From Mucilaginibacter rigui (lineage in GTDB: Bacteria; Bacteroidota; Bacteroidia; Sphingobacteriales; Sphingobacteriaceae), in NCBI RefSeq assembly GCF_014773275.1, contig NZ_JACWMW010000005.1, positions 1 through 64,000 of the forward strand: a DNA stretch of 64,000 nt, given 5' to 3'. The notes beneath the pieces were generated by a model. It worked only from the letters and a program-made list of their open reading frames with translations. It searched no databases and was not told the DNA's origin. The position numbers were made by a program, and so were the translations under genes. Position 1 is the stretch's first letter. Each line of letters starts with the position of its first letter. This document shows, one piece after another, positions 27,101-36,417 of the stretch.

Positions 27101-29107
27101 ACAATTACAGCCGCCCCCACCTGCCCATCAACCCAAAATACAGTTACTATTACCAATAATGCAGAAGCTGTTGGCGGTACTACTACCGGCACAGCTACAG
27201 TTTGCGCCCCTACCAATAGTGGCACAATAACACTATCCGGTTATATTGGCGCTATCATCCGCTGGGAAAAATCAATTAACAATGGTACAAACTGGCTGCC
27301 TGTAGCTAATACAACGGCAGTATTAAACTACAGCAACCTAACCCAAACAACCCAGTATAGGGCTGTTTTAAGCGGTGGCAGCTGCGGTAACGAATTTTCG
27401 ACTGTAACAACCATTACAGTTAACCAACCCGCCATTACAGCAAACGCCGGGCCTGATAACCCGCAGTGTAATGTAACCAGTGCAAACCTACAGGGTAATA
27501 ATCCGGGAACTTTTGTTGGCGAGTGGACACAAACTGCCGGCCCTGCGGCTACAATAATTACACCTTCTAATCCGCTATCGCAGGTAACGGGTTTAGTACC
27601 GGGCAATAGTTATACCTTCAGATGGACGATTAAAGGTGTATTGCCTTGCGGCGATAGCTTTGACGATGTTGTGATAGTAGATAAACCCGATATTATTGCA
27701 AGCTTTATACCAAGCCAAACACAGGCTTGCGGCCCAACAGAAATTATATTTACCAATACATCGGCACCGGTATTTCCGGGCACCGTTTACGAATGGAACT
27801 TTGGCGATGGCTCACCAGCATCATCCATACCCAGGCATACTTTCCAGCCCGGTACAGATGGTAAGGATATTACCTACACCGTATCATTAACCGTTGTTGG
27901 CAATTGCATAGTAAGGCAGCCTGTTACCGCTACAATTACGGTAAGCCCAGCTAAACCCGATGCCCGCATAAACCCAAGCGAAGTACGGTCATGCGGGGTG
28001 TTAAACCTTTCGGTTGATAACTTATCGCCGGGTACAAATGACACGTACACGTTTTATTTGATAGATGAGAACAATAATCAGGTAACTACCCCCATCACCA
28101 AAACAAACGATGATAAATCTTCAGCGGTATTCCCGCCAATAAACCCAACACATATTGCTACCTGGCGCTTATACATGGAAGCAAAGGATAAATGCGGTAA
28201 CATAAACAGGTCTCCGGAATTCCAGATCCCCGTATCTCCGTCAAATATTGTTTCCAACATGCAGATAAAAGACAACCCCGCTTACGTTTGCTTAGGTTCC
28301 CCTGTATTTTTCAGAAACTTATCGGCAGGTGGCGATGCTTTTAAATACACAATTTACGATAAAGATCAAGGCGTTCTAACAAGCTTCCCGGGGGGATTGG
28401 CAGAGCTTTCTTACATCTTCCCTAACGTAGGTTCTTATTTTGTGTCTATTACAGCCAGTAATACAGGGTGTGGTGATGCACCTCCATCTACCTTAATACC
28501 CATACAGGTTATACCTTTACCTCAACCGCAATTTACTTACACAGTTGATGTTGATAATAAGGTAAAGTTCACAAACACTACCCCCGCTGCCGGCAGCACA
28601 CCTGCAACATCTTTAACCTATGTATGGAATTTTGGGGATGGAACTGCTCCTGAAACAAGCTTTACGCCTAACGATCATAGCTATGATTATACCAAATCGC
28701 CATATACGGTAACACTTACAGCCCGCAACCCGGGTACGTCATGTGAAGGTTTGATAACCCATACTATAGAAATTAAGTTCACGGGCGAGTTATTCGTGCC
28801 AAATGCCTTCCAACCAGAATCAAGCAAAGCAGAGCTGCGCACCTTTAAAGCTAAAGGGCAAAAACTAAAAGAATGGCGCATGCAGGTATTTAATAACTGG
28901 GGCCAACTGGTATGGCAAACCACACAGCTCAATAGCAATGGCGAACCAACAGAGGGCTGGGACGGCACATTTAAAGGGGCACCGGCGCAGCAGGGCGTAT
29001 ATGTTTGGCAAATAACTGCCAGGTTTTTAAACGGATCCGACTGGAAAGGTATGTCATATAACGGCTCGCTGCCTAAGCGATCGGGGTCAATACATTTAAT
29101 CAGATAA
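24170..29107 (+). CDS. Giant PKD-domain adhesin with gliding motility/type IX secretion C-terminal domain
   Basis: A 1645-residue secreted protein; the start is the ATG just after an in-frame TTG. A signal peptide (ending ASAQ) leads into many Ig/PKD-like repeats. Clear PKD motifs include YEWNFGDGSP and YVWNFGDGTAP. Many repeats begin after CxxxT-type cysteine positions. The last 100 or so residues (LFVPNAFQP, RMQVFNNWGQLVWQT, WDGTFKGAPAQQGVYVW) are the gliding motility-associated C-terminal domain, a type B signal for the type IX secretion system. It is followed 5 bp later by a PorP/SprF gene, which is the standard partner. It is likely to be surface-exposed and to act in adhesion or gliding. 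Ligand unknown. Confidence 0.95.
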   Translation: MDKTFTKGLFILLLPLLVLTAAASAQNITVGAIDPGPYGQGSSISVPFKVDNTSGCIATNNVYRLYLSNASGSFASQVQIGTYTGFYGTFVNGIIPAGTPAGSGYKLRVISTSPSVVSTTSSAFTISNAAAVKAAVSSQSIGNDPEVFGACIGANNNSYPFIDNSTFGATVTATFFNEITQANEGGIQPIPVNFIAKLANYTVTVRAEKGGIVGTKSYTLINNDVYRAIGNSGSNTACANGAVPLTFPIPSDDGSGNKAGFKYNYPGLLYKVTWGDGSTNTYTYCDIVNQNNSIAHLFTQSSCGNDVENQKNVFKIELTPINPYCKTSVTPGLAFAKVVSPPKNVIAGPENACTNTVVTFTNISDPGQDPNSVGPDCKNANALYTWYINGTAIAINQKKTDNFIYNFTTHGNYTVTLKLQNSNGLCTADDVDFKICIQDKPQPSFTIPPTYCLASGALTPVNTSIVDETCNTNTTYKWVQVAGPVGGVVFNSNIKTPSFTFNTIGVYQFRLDITTLSCGTVSSPVQTIVVNDVPKVQLSADANVCGQGVTLSFDPTATTTKSDLTGTAQPAATTYTWAVTGGAFAFVGGTNLNSQYPKIRFDALATYTITATHINSCGAAATDQQVLTFVQSPTVVAGTYNSVCEGTPIVLNGTPGVGGLVTGVTWLSTTGGTFTNQNTPNATYTPSAADIAAGQVILTYQVTTSLTAPCNVITDQTTVAIIKKATITSPNNPSVCSGSTFNYTITAANPATTFTWTAGLTSGTATGFTNPGNGNIINDIITNNSNTDAVVTYTITPTLNGCPGTPFSLKVTVHPLPVITAVPVDASICSNQPANITLTSNITPTTYTWTSVAGAGITGNTNRGTAATATSIQDILVNTSGTAGTVTYTITPYNGTCPGTPKQAVVTVKPAPIPSVPGPDEAICISSTYTLKGNDPAPGTGKWTVASGQAGITFSNDTDPHAVVSGLQPGQIYKFTWTITAAPTCPSTQNTVTITNNAEAVGGTTTGTATVCAPTNSGTITLSGYIGAIIRWEKSINNGTNWLPVANTTAVLNYSNLTQTTQYRAVLSGGSCGNEFSTVTTITVNQPAITANAGPDNPQCNVTSANLQGNNPGTFVGEWTQTAGPAATIITPSNPLSQVTGLVPGNSYTFRWTIKGVLPCGDSFDDVVIVDKPDIIASFIPSQTQACGPTEIIFTNTSAPVFPGTVYEWNFGDGSPASSIPRHTFQPGTDGKDITYTVSLTVVGNCIVRQPVTATITVSPAKPDARINPSEVRSCGVLNLSVDNLSPGTNDTYTFYLIDENNNQVTTPITKTNDDKSSAVFPPINPTHIATWRLYMEAKDKCGNINRSPEFQIPVSPSNIVSNMQIKDNPAYVCLGSPVFFRNLSAGGDAFKYTIYDKDQGVLTSFPGGLAELSYIFPNVGSYFVSITASNTGCGDAPPSTLIPIQVIPLPQPQFTYTVDVDNKVKFTNTTPAAGSTPATSLTYVWNFGDGTAPETSFTPNDHSYDYTKSPYTVTLTARNPGTSCEGLITHTIEIKFTGELFVPNAFQPESSKAELRTFKAKGQKLKEWRMQVFNNWGQLVWQTTQLNSNGEPTEGWDGTFKGAPAQQGVYVWQITARFLNGSDWKGMSYNGSLPKRSGSIHLIR

Positions 29108-29112
29108 TTGAG

Positions 29113-30150
29113 ATGAGGGGAATGGCAAAATATTATTTTTTAGCTTTAATGCTTGTACTTGGCTGCCTGGATGCTTTTGCGCAGGATCATATGTACTCGC
29201 AGTTCTTCAATTCTCCTGTTTACCTTAACCCGGCCCTAAACGGCCAGTTTGAGGGCGACTTACGGATGAACCTCATCTATCGCAACCAATATTCATCCTT
29301 ACCGGGCAACCTTACCTATTTATCGGCTTCTATAGATTATAACGTACCACAGTTTGGCGGCGGCATTGGCTTGCTGGTTACGCGCAGCAGCGAGGGATCG
29401 GCTTATCTAACCAAAAACAACTTCGCGGGCATATACTCCTATAGTGTTGGCTCTGAAGATTATGTACTATCGTTTGGTTTACAAGCCGGTATAACCAACC
29501 GCTCAGTTGATTTTAGCAAGCTTGTTTTTGGCGACCAGATAGACCCCAGCCTGGGTTACATACCTGGCTCAACTACCGGCGCCGACAAACCCGATTTTAA
29601 CAATAAATTCTTTTTTGATGCAGGCGCGGGTATAAACCTTACGCTTAAAAATTTTAATATAGGCGGCGCGGCGCAGCACCTTAACCGCCCCAACGAATCA
29701 TTTACGGGTACACCATACGTATTGCCTGTGCGTGCTACCATGCATGCCAGCTTCCGTTACAACCTAACGCGCGATGATAATATGGACGAGGACGATAAAT
29801 CGTATATCATCCCATCGGTAGTATTTTATAAGCAGGCGCAGGCACAATCCATAAGTGCCGGTATGCAATATAAGCGCCGCAGCGTAAATGCCGGGCTTTG
29901 GTGCCGCAGCGGCGGCGCGGGCGGGCCAAGCGCTATCGTTGTTTCGTTTATCTTCGATCTGTTTATCAACCGCGAGGGGCGCGAAAAGTTACGTTTTGGA
30001 GTAAGCCATGATGTACCGGCCGGTGGCCTTAACTATGGCAATACCAGCGGCACAACCGAAGGCAGCATTGGTTATGAAACTACCTTACCCTCCCGCTCAG
30101 GCGGTGAGCACAAATTTTTGGGTGCAAGCAGGTGTTACGACTTCTATTAA
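29113..30150 (+). CDS. PorP/SprF family type IX secretion membrane protein
   Basis: A 345-residue outer-membrane beta-barrel with a signal peptide ending AFAQ, followed by DHMYSQFFNSPVYLNPAL, the hallmark N-terminus of PorP/SprF. It starts 5 bp after the giant cargo gene, so the two are co-transcribed. Family members are needed to deliver or anchor the cargo encoded next to them. This one most likely serves the preceding adhesin. Confidence 0.95.
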   Translation: MRGMAKYYFLALMLVLGCLDAFAQDHMYSQFFNSPVYLNPALNGQFEGDLRMNLIYRNQYSSLPGNLTYLSASIDYNVPQFGGGIGLLVTRSSEGSAYLTKNNFAGIYSYSVGSEDYVLSFGLQAGITNRSVDFSKLVFGDQIDPSLGYIPGSTTGADKPDFNNKFFFDAGAGINLTLKNFNIGGAAQHLNRPNESFTGTPYVLPVRATMHASFRYNLTRDDNMDEDDKSYIIPSVVFYKQAQAQSISAGMQYKRRSVNAGLWCRSGGAGGPSAIVVSFIFDLFINREGREKLRFGVSHDVPAGGLNYGNTSGTTEGSIGYETTLPSRSGGEHKFLGASRCYDFY

Positions 30151-30181
30151 TTTTGCTTAATTTGCATCAGCTAATTAATTT

Positions 30182-30589
30182 ATGACAAAAAATTACGCAA
30201 AAGCAAAAGAAGAGAAGAAAAAATCGGCATCAAAAGCAGGTTGGTTACTGGCCTTTTTTGTAGTTATTTTCGCTGTTTTACTTGGCAAATATGCCCTTTC
30301 GGGTTCTACAGGGATATTTAGCGGCCTGCCTGATAGTGATGCTGCTTATGGCATTGCCAGAAAATTTATACGGCCTACTATACTTTCAACTAACGTGGAT
30401 TTTTCGGATGCTGAATATAAATTTGCCAAAAAATCAGATTCGGTTTACGTCATCAAATCATTTTACACCGAGAAATTTGATGATGGCGAAGTTTCTAAAA
30501 CCCACTTTACTATTACGTTAAAATATAATGGCGGTGCAGGCGCAAACGAATCAAACTGGGCCATGCTTAATTTAGATAAGGATAATTAA
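30182..30589 (+). CDS. Small single-pass membrane protein (135 aa)
   Basis: A charged N-terminus (Lys/Glu-rich, residues 1-23) precedes one membrane helix (about residues 25-42). The periplasmic part is beta-rich. No family recognised. It lies 31 bp after the SprF-like gene and could share its transcript. A TAATTTTG -7-like box straddles the stop codon of the upstream gene, so a separate promoter is also possible. Confidence 0.65.
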   Translation: MTKNYAKAKEEKKKSASKAGWLLAFFVVIFAVLLGKYALSGSTGIFSGLPDSDAAYGIARKFIRPTILSTNVDFSDAEYKFAKKSDSVYVIKSFYTEKFDDGEVSKTHFTITLKYNGGAGANESNWAMLNLDKDN

Positions 30590-30598
30590 TTGCTACTT

Positions 30599-30606
30599 TA
30601 TTTTTG
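30599..30606 (+). promoter_or_regulatory. -7-like box of the second OsmC gene
   Basis: TATTTTTG, an exact TAnnTTTG match, ends 4 nt before the ATG. No -33 TTTG at the usual spacing. Confidence 0.45.
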
Positions 30607-30610
30607 ATGT

Positions 30611-31018
30611 ATGGAAAGTGAGAATGAGTTTATTGTTGATGCTGCAGCAGTTATTACCCACGCAAAGTATCAAACTACGGTAACAAGTGGTAACCACACC
30701 ATTATTACTGATGAACCTGTGGATATTGGCGGTGCCGATACAGGGATGTCGCCTTACAACTTATTATTGGCCAGTTTGGCAAGCTGTACGGTAATCACAT
30801 TGCGCATGTACATCGATCGTAAAATGTGGGTAGTTGATGAGATCAATATTAAGCTCGAACTTTTTAAAAATTCTGAAGGTGTAGTGATTGAAAGCAAACT
30901 CGCATTTAAAGGCATCCTTACTGATGATCAGATAAAACGCTTAATAACCATTGCTGATGCATGCCCCATTCATAAAATACTTGTAGGCAACATTGTTGTA
31001 AATAACCGCTTGGCGTAA
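30611..31018 (+). CDS. OsmC family protein, second copy
   Basis: A 135-residue protein with both OsmC cysteines (Cys59 in SLASCTVITLRM and Cys118 in ADACPIHKIL). It differs in sequence from the OsmC at 21277-21705, so it is a paralogue rather than a recent duplicate. A predicted -7 box ends 4 nt before the ATG, suggesting a leaderless transcript. It converges on the TetR gene with a 6-bp gap and no clear terminator. Confidence 0.9.
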   Translation: MESENEFIVDAAAVITHAKYQTTVTSGNHTIITDEPVDIGGADTGMSPYNLLLASLASCTVITLRMYIDRKMWVVDEINIKLELFKNSEGVVIESKLAFKGILTDDQIKRLITIADACPIHKILVGNIVVNNRLA

Positions 31019-31024
31019 TACACA

Positions 31025-31642
31025 CTATTTTAAGCCTTTAACAAAAATATCTATTAGTAGCAGGCGTTTATTGTGTATTTCGTCCAGGTGTTCTTTATGC
31101 GGAAAGTTTAGTTTTTTATACGATAATGAGCCACCAACCTTAATACCATGCAAGGCATCTAAAAATACTTCTACAATCTCAATTGGGTTTGCAACTGGTT
31201 TTAAGTTGTCTTTTTCTACTTCGGATTGTATGGCACCGGCAAGTAATTTAATCTCGGCTTCGCGGATATGGCCAACAATTTCCCAAATTGTATCAGGAAG
31301 GTTTTGCTCGTTAAGGCGAAAGAAATCAAAGAAGTTATAGTTATTTACAATAAACTCGTGATGGGTGTTAACCTGAAACAAAAAGGCCTCGCGGAGGTCG
31401 GTAAAATGCCCAAACTTGTCTTCAAGTTGTTTTAAATAATCGCTGGCCAGTTTGCGCATAACGGCCATATATAACTCGCTTTTGTCAGGGAAATAATAAT
31501 AAAGCAAGGCTTTCGACATCGAAAGGTCGCCGGCAATTTCATTCATGGTGGTTTTTGAATATCCGTAATGAAGAAATCGCTGGTACGAAGCCTCTAGAAT
31601 TTTCTCACGTTTTATATCCTGCTGATCATTTACTGCGCTCAT
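31025..31642 (-). CDS. TetR/AcrR family transcriptional regulator
   Basis: A 205-residue regulator with an N-terminal helix-turn-helix (KREKILEASYQRFLHYGYSKTTM, then AGDLSMSKALLYYYFPDK, about residues 10-55). The start MSAVNDQQ is chosen because the longer upstream frame is rich in Lys and Phe and is not family-like. The ligand domain is diverged and the effector unknown. A DUF4126 gene lies 108 bp upstream on the same strand, with nothing between that I recognise. Confidence 0.9.
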   Translation of the reverse strand: MSAVNDQQDIKREKILEASYQRFLHYGYSKTTMNEIAGDLSMSKALLYYYFPDKSELYMAVMRKLASDYLKQLEDKFGHFTDLREAFLFQVNTHHEFIVNNYNFFDFFRLNEQNLPDTIWEIVGHIREAEIKLLAGAIQSEVEKDNLKPVANPIEIVEVFLDALHGIKVGGSLSYKKLNFPHKEHLDEIHNKRLLLIDIFVKGLK

Positions 31643-31750
31643 TGCTTTACTAAAGATGATTTTATAAAAACCTGACTTTTTTAACAAAACTATCAATTTA
31701 CCAAACAATAAATCAAAGCTTTCTAAAAAGATGATTTTAAAATGTAAAAA

Positions 31751-32236
31751 CTACATGTGCTTAGCTAATGCGCTACCTGTAGCAATTACAACAGCATCTT
31801 CAATTGCCCCCACAACAGGATCTGGCAAACCAGTACGCTTACCCAGGGCGATACGTAAAAACATACAACCAAATGCCGATCCAATTGCCGCGGTCCCACC
31901 TATTATCCCTCCTATTACAGGCTGCTGATGATTGGCCCTGTAAACGGTTGCGCCACATAACGCACCCGATAAAAAACGGCCTATTAAACCACCCGCACTG
32001 GTACGGTTTGGTGCTGCAGGCATTTTATCGCCTACCAATTCGCCTGCGGCTAAAACCTTAAATACTTTTGATGTAGCAATACTTTGCATGAATTGTGCTG
32101 GCGTGTTTTTCAATTGCCTTGATGGATGCCTGCTGTAAACGTGGCTAACAACCACGGGCGCCGAAAAGGTACGCATCCCGGCAATTATGCCAAGCCCCGC
32201 AGCCTGCTTAAAGGCATTTGTAAATTTAAGTTCCAT
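31751..32236 (-). CDS. DUF4126 family membrane protein
   Basis: A 161-residue hydrophobic protein with several short membrane segments. The GIIAGMRTFSAPVVVSH stretch near the N-terminus and the Gly/Ala-rich GLIGRFLSGALCGA and GIIGGTAAIGSA parts match DUF4126. Function unknown. It is divergent from the next membrane gene. Confidence 0.8.
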   Translation of the reverse strand: MELKFTNAFKQAAGLGIIAGMRTFSAPVVVSHVYSRHPSRQLKNTPAQFMQSIATSKVFKVLAAGELVGDKMPAAPNRTSAGGLIGRFLSGALCGATVYRANHQQPVIGGIIGGTAAIGSAFGCMFLRIALGKRTGLPDPVVGAIEDAVVIATGSALAKHM

Positions 32237-32374
32237 TAAATGATAACAGATTGTGATACAAAATGTTGTGATAAATGTGTTTTAAGCAGAATTTTAAACA
32301 TTACACTTTGAAGTAAAAAAATATAAATCAATAATTAATATTGCTTGTTGAGTTATAACAAACAACATCTATCT

Positions 32375-32911
32375 ATGAAACTACATAAAGATAACACACT
32401 TAGCGAAATGGGCAGCGCTATAGGCAAAGGCTTGCTGGCAGGTATTGCTGCAACTGCCGCCATGACAATATCGCAATTGATAGAAATGAAAATAACCAAC
32501 CGCGAAGCCAGTGATGCACCCGTTAAAGTTGCACGGGATACTGCCGGTATTAAGCCTGCATCTGAACAAGATAAACAACAATTATCACAAGAATTACACT
32601 GGGGATATGGCACAGCCTGGGGCGTAGCGCGCGGGATTATAGGGCTTACCGGTTTAAAAGGATTGCCTGCTACCCTGGTACATTTTGGCGCTGTTTGGGG
32701 CACAGCTTTATTTATGCTGCCCAAACACGACGCAGCCAAACCCATAAACAAACAAAAACCTCAGAAAATAGCTATTGATATATTGCACCATGGTGTTTAC
32801 GCCATTACCGCCGGAGTTGTATATGATGCCCTTGACGAAGGTAACCGCCGCGAAAGAAAAGTGAAGAAAATATTGGCCTCATTAAAAGGACTGAAACATC
32901 GTTTTAAATAA
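32375..32911 (+). CDS. Membrane-associated hypothetical protein (178 aa)
   Basis: The start at the ATG (MKLHKDNTLSE) is preferred over an upstream TTG. It has an N-terminal membrane segment (GLLAGIAATAAMTIS), a charged middle region, and two more hydrophobic segments (about 80-110 and 130-155). It resembles small integral membrane proteins of the DUF1440 (YagU-like) kind, but the match is weak. It is divergent from the DUF4126 gene; a shared role is possible but not shown. Confidence 0.6.
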   Translation: MKLHKDNTLSEMGSAIGKGLLAGIAATAAMTISQLIEMKITNREASDAPVKVARDTAGIKPASEQDKQQLSQELHWGYGTAWGVARGIIGLTGLKGLPATLVHFGAVWGTALFMLPKHDAAKPINKQKPQKIAIDILHHGVYAITAGVVYDALDEGNRRERKVKKILASLKGLKHRFK

Positions 32912-32926
32912 AACAGGTATAATAAA

Positions 32927-32961
32927 GAAAGGCCGCATAATTATATGCGGCCTTTCTTTTT
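32927..32961. terminator. Bidirectional terminator before the RND permease gene
   Basis: A 13-bp perfect stem (GAAAGGCCGCATA / TATGCGGCCTTTC) with a 4-nt loop. A and T runs flank it, so it can serve both convergent genes. Confidence 0.9.
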
Positions 32962-32974
32962 ACAATTGTTTATA

Positions 32975-35900
32975 CTAAGCTTCTAGAACCTCTATTTGGT
33001 TTTTTTTATCTTCTTCCTTTTTACCAAAGAAATAGTTTTTCATGTTTACACGTATGATGTACATACATGGAACCAATATGAGAGTAATGATGGTTGCAAA
33101 ACCAAGGCCGAAGATCATTGTCCATGCTAACGGCCCCCAGAAGGCTACGTTATCGCCACCAAAGTGAATATGTGGTTCAAAGTGGGTGAACAAGCCTACG
33201 AAATCGATATTGAAACCAACAGCCAATGGTATTAGTCCTAATATGGCTGCTGTTGCTGTCAACAATACAGGAGTCATACGGGTATGGCCGGCCTCCACAA
33301 CTGCATCGTGCAGATTTGCACCCTGATCTATCAGCATATCGGTAAATTCTACCAGCAGGATTCCGTTACGTACTACCACACCAGCAAGGGCTATAATACC
33401 CACCCCGGTCATTACAATGGCCATGGTCATGCCAAATATGGCGGTACCAAGCAATACGCCAATAATACTGAAGAAGATCTCGCTGATGATGATAAACGTT
33501 TTACCTATAGAATTAAACTGTATCATCAGGATAATCAGGATTAAGCCAAATGATGTTGCCATTGCACCACCCAAAAAAGTTACCGCTTCCATCTGATCTT
33601 CCTGACCACCACCCTGGCGGATAATAATATCGTCGGATTTTTTGAAGTTGGCTATCGCTTTTAAAATATTAGCATTCACATCGTTAGGGTTATACGGCTT
33701 AATTACACTCGAACCTAATGTTAATACCCTGCGTTGCTGCTTACGCTTAATATTGCTGTAAGTGTTGGTGTACCTAACATCAGTAAAGGCAGATATTGGT
33801 ACCTGGCGTATTGCACCACCTGTTGCTAAATCGCGATAAGTAATTTTTAAATTTCGCAATTCATCAATATTACCACGTTGCGCCTGGTTGGCCCTCACCA
33901 TTATCTTATAATCATCCTCTTTTGTATTTCTGTAATCGCCTGCTTTTTTACCAAATATAGATGTGAAGAGTGCGTCAGTTATCTGTCCGCTGCTTATGCC
34001 CTCGCGGTTAGCGCGCTCACGGTCAACATCAAACACAATTTCAGGTTTATCATTCTGCACATCGGCAACAAGGTTTTCAATACCGGCTATATTCTGTTTT
34101 GCCAGGTAAGCCTTTAAACGGTTACTTGTTTTTACTAATGAGTCCAGGTTATCACCAATAATTTCAATACTGATGTCTTTTTGTACCGGCGGACCACTAT
34201 TTTCCTGCGCTACAGATATTTTGGCACCAGGGATACCCTGTACCGAATTACGGATCCTTTTCAGTATCTCTTTAGTATCCTTCCCTTCGCGTTTACCAAA
34301 TTCAACAAAGGCAACGGTTATCTTACCCTTATTCTGATAATCGCCCTGGTCTTCATCAGTTGGGTCTGTTACACCTTTTGTAACGTTTGATATAATTGAC
34401 GACACCACATCTTTATCTCCCTCTACAACTTCAGCAACTCGTTTTTCAAGCTTTTTGGTTACTTCGTTAGTGGTTGCCTGGTCGGTACCAATTGGCATAG
34501 TAATATATACGTAAGCAAAGTTAGGATCGCCCGCAGGGAAAAACTCAGGTGTTTTACCAAGTATTGCAGTTAATACAAACGACAATATGAATAAGCCTAA
34601 TGTACCTATCAGCATCGTAACCGGTCGTTTTACAGCCCTTTCAAGCCATTTTGCATACCAGTTTTGAAACTTAGGCCATACATTTTTCTGAAACTTGTCT
34701 ATTACTTTTAACAGGAAGAAATGGTTTAGTAAATATAATACCACAATTAGTACCATAAAATTACCTATACCAACATTTATCCAGTATCCTACAGCAGTAG
34801 CAATACCTAAATAAATTAATGCGCGTTTCGTGCCTTTATCAAACTTAGGGTTATCGTGTTCACCTTCAACATGTGGTTTCATAAAATCAACCGCGAATAC
34901 CGGGTTCATAATATAAGCTACCACCAGTGATGCTAACAAGGTTATGATCAATGTTATTGGCAGGAAGAACATGAAATGCCCAATTAAGCTATTCCAGAAA
35001 GCCAATGGTACAAATGGTGCAAGCGTAGTCATTGTACCTGAAAATACCGGCAGGAATACCTCACCTGCAGCCATTTTAGCTGCCTCTTTAATAGGTACTT
35101 TTCCGTTTGCAAAAATACGGTGGGTGTTTTCTATTACCACAATAGCATCATCCACCACAATCCCCAATGCCAAAAGGAACGAGAATAATACGATCATGTT
35201 AAGTGTAAACCCAATAGCCGGCATTATCAGGAACGCGATAAAGCAGGATAGCGGTACAGATAGCGCCACAAATATGGCATTGGTTGTACCCATAAAAAAC
35301 ATCAGGATTACAGTAACCAAAATAAAACCGATAATAATAGTATTTATCAGGTCATTAAGGGTTGTACGTGTCTTGTCAGACTGATCGCCGGTTACAGTAA
35401 TATTTAAACCCTTAGGGAAAACCGTTTTCTGTTTAACTTTTATCAGGTCGTTTATCTTGTCAGATGCTTCAATAAGGTTTTCACCGGCCCTTTTACTAAC
35501 GTTAAGGGTGATAACATTTTTAAACACTTTGCTATTAGGTGTTTTTAAACGCGCGTAGCTCTCCTGCTCTAAAAATGCATCCTTAATTTCAGCAATATCC
35601 CTTAAGTAAACGGCCTGGCCTTTAGGGTTACGGATAACCATTTCAGATACCTCGTCGGCATTCTTAAAATCCTGCTTTATATCAATACTTCTGCGTACAC
35701 CATCGGTTTTAATGGTACCTGCTGATGACAGGATATTTTCGTTACCTATAGCATTTACAATATCAGTGAAACCGATTTGTGCCGCCGTCATTTTGTTCAG
35801 GTCAACGTTTACCTGAATTTCGGGCGTTAGCGCACCAACCTCATCTACTTTTGAGATCTCTTTGTAACCTTCAATCTCATCCTTTAACAGATCTGCATAT

Positions 35901-36391
35901 TCTTTTAACTTTTTAAGGTCATAATCGCCGGATATATTGATGTAAAGAATTGGCAAATCGGCAACGTTAATGTCAGATATTACGGGTTCCTTTAAGTTTA
36001 CATCGCCTTGCGGTAAATCCTGCTTGGCTTTATCAACCGCGTCTTTAACATCTATCTTAGCATCTTTTATCTTAATGTTCGCCTGAAACTCTGCGGTAAT
36101 TATAGATACATTTTGTACCGAGTTTGATGTTACCTTTTTTAGGCCTTTTAAAGATTTTAGCTGCTTCTCCAACTGTCTGGTCACCAAATTCTCAACGTTC
36201 TGCGCAGATTGCCCTGCCCATGTTGTTGTTACAAACACTTTAGATTGTGCTATATCCGGAAAATTCTCTTTAGGCAAGCTATTATAGCTTATAAGCCCCA
36301 ACACTGTGATCAAAAATATGAGCACATATATGGCGGTTTTATTATCTATAGCCCAACTTGAGGGGCCAAATTCTTTTTTAAGATCTTTCAT
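32975..36391 (-). CDS. Efflux RND transporter permease (HAE1/AcrB type)
   Basis: A 1138-residue inner-membrane proton-driven pump. It has the RND layout: one N-terminal membrane helix, a long periplasmic loop, helices 2-6, then a second copy of this pattern. A central loop (DNPKFDKGTK, about 510-520) is slightly extended. GIVVDDAIVVIENTHR (about residues 408-423), in the first helix bundle, is typical of the family, including the Asp pair of the proton relay. It is the last gene of a leftward TetR-TolC-adaptor-permease operon. The substrate cannot be read from the sequence. Confidence 0.95.
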   Translation of the reverse strand: MKDLKKEFGPSSWAIDNKTAIYVLIFLITVLGLISYNSLPKENFPDIAQSKVFVTTTWAGQSAQNVENLVTRQLEKQLKSLKGLKKVTSNSVQNVSIITAEFQANIKIKDAKIDVKDAVDKAKQDLPQGDVNLKEPVISDINVADLPILYINISGDYDLKKLKEYADLLKDEIEGYKEISKVDEVGALTPEIQVNVDLNKMTAAQIGFTDIVNAIGNENILSSAGTIKTDGVRRSIDIKQDFKNADEVSEMVIRNPKGQAVYLRDIAEIKDAFLEQESYARLKTPNSKVFKNVITLNVSKRAGENLIEASDKINDLIKVKQKTVFPKGLNITVTGDQSDKTRTTLNDLINTIIIGFILVTVILMFFMGTTNAIFVALSVPLSCFIAFLIMPAIGFTLNMIVLFSFLLALGIVVDDAIVVIENTHRIFANGKVPIKEAAKMAAGEVFLPVFSGTMTTLAPFVPLAFWNSLIGHFMFFLPITLIITLLASLVVAYIMNPVFAVDFMKPHVEGEHDNPKFDKGTKRALIYLGIATAVGYWINVGIGNFMVLIVVLYLLNHFFLLKVIDKFQKNVWPKFQNWYAKWLERAVKRPVTMLIGTLGLFILSFVLTAILGKTPEFFPAGDPNFAYVYITMPIGTDQATTNEVTKKLEKRVAEVVEGDKDVVSSIISNVTKGVTDPTDEDQGDYQNKGKITVAFVEFGKREGKDTKEILKRIRNSVQGIPGAKISVAQENSGPPVQKDISIEIIGDNLDSLVKTSNRLKAYLAKQNIAGIENLVADVQNDKPEIVFDVDRERANREGISSGQITDALFTSIFGKKAGDYRNTKEDDYKIMVRANQAQRGNIDELRNLKITYRDLATGGAIRQVPISAFTDVRYTNTYSNIKRKQQRRVLTLGSSVIKPYNPNDVNANILKAIANFKKSDDIIIRQGGGQEDQMEAVTFLGGAMATSFGLILIILMIQFNSIGKTFIIISEIFFSIIGVLLGTAIFGMTMAIVMTGVGIIALAGVVVRNGILLVEFTDMLIDQGANLHDAVVEAGHTRMTPVLLTATAAILGLIPLAVGFNIDFVGLFTHFEPHIHFGGDNVAFWGPLAWTMIFGLGFATIITLILVPCMYIIRVNMKNYFFGKKEEDKKNQIEVLEA

Positions 36392-36417
36392 ATATAATAG
36401 ATCAGTGTTTGTTAAAA

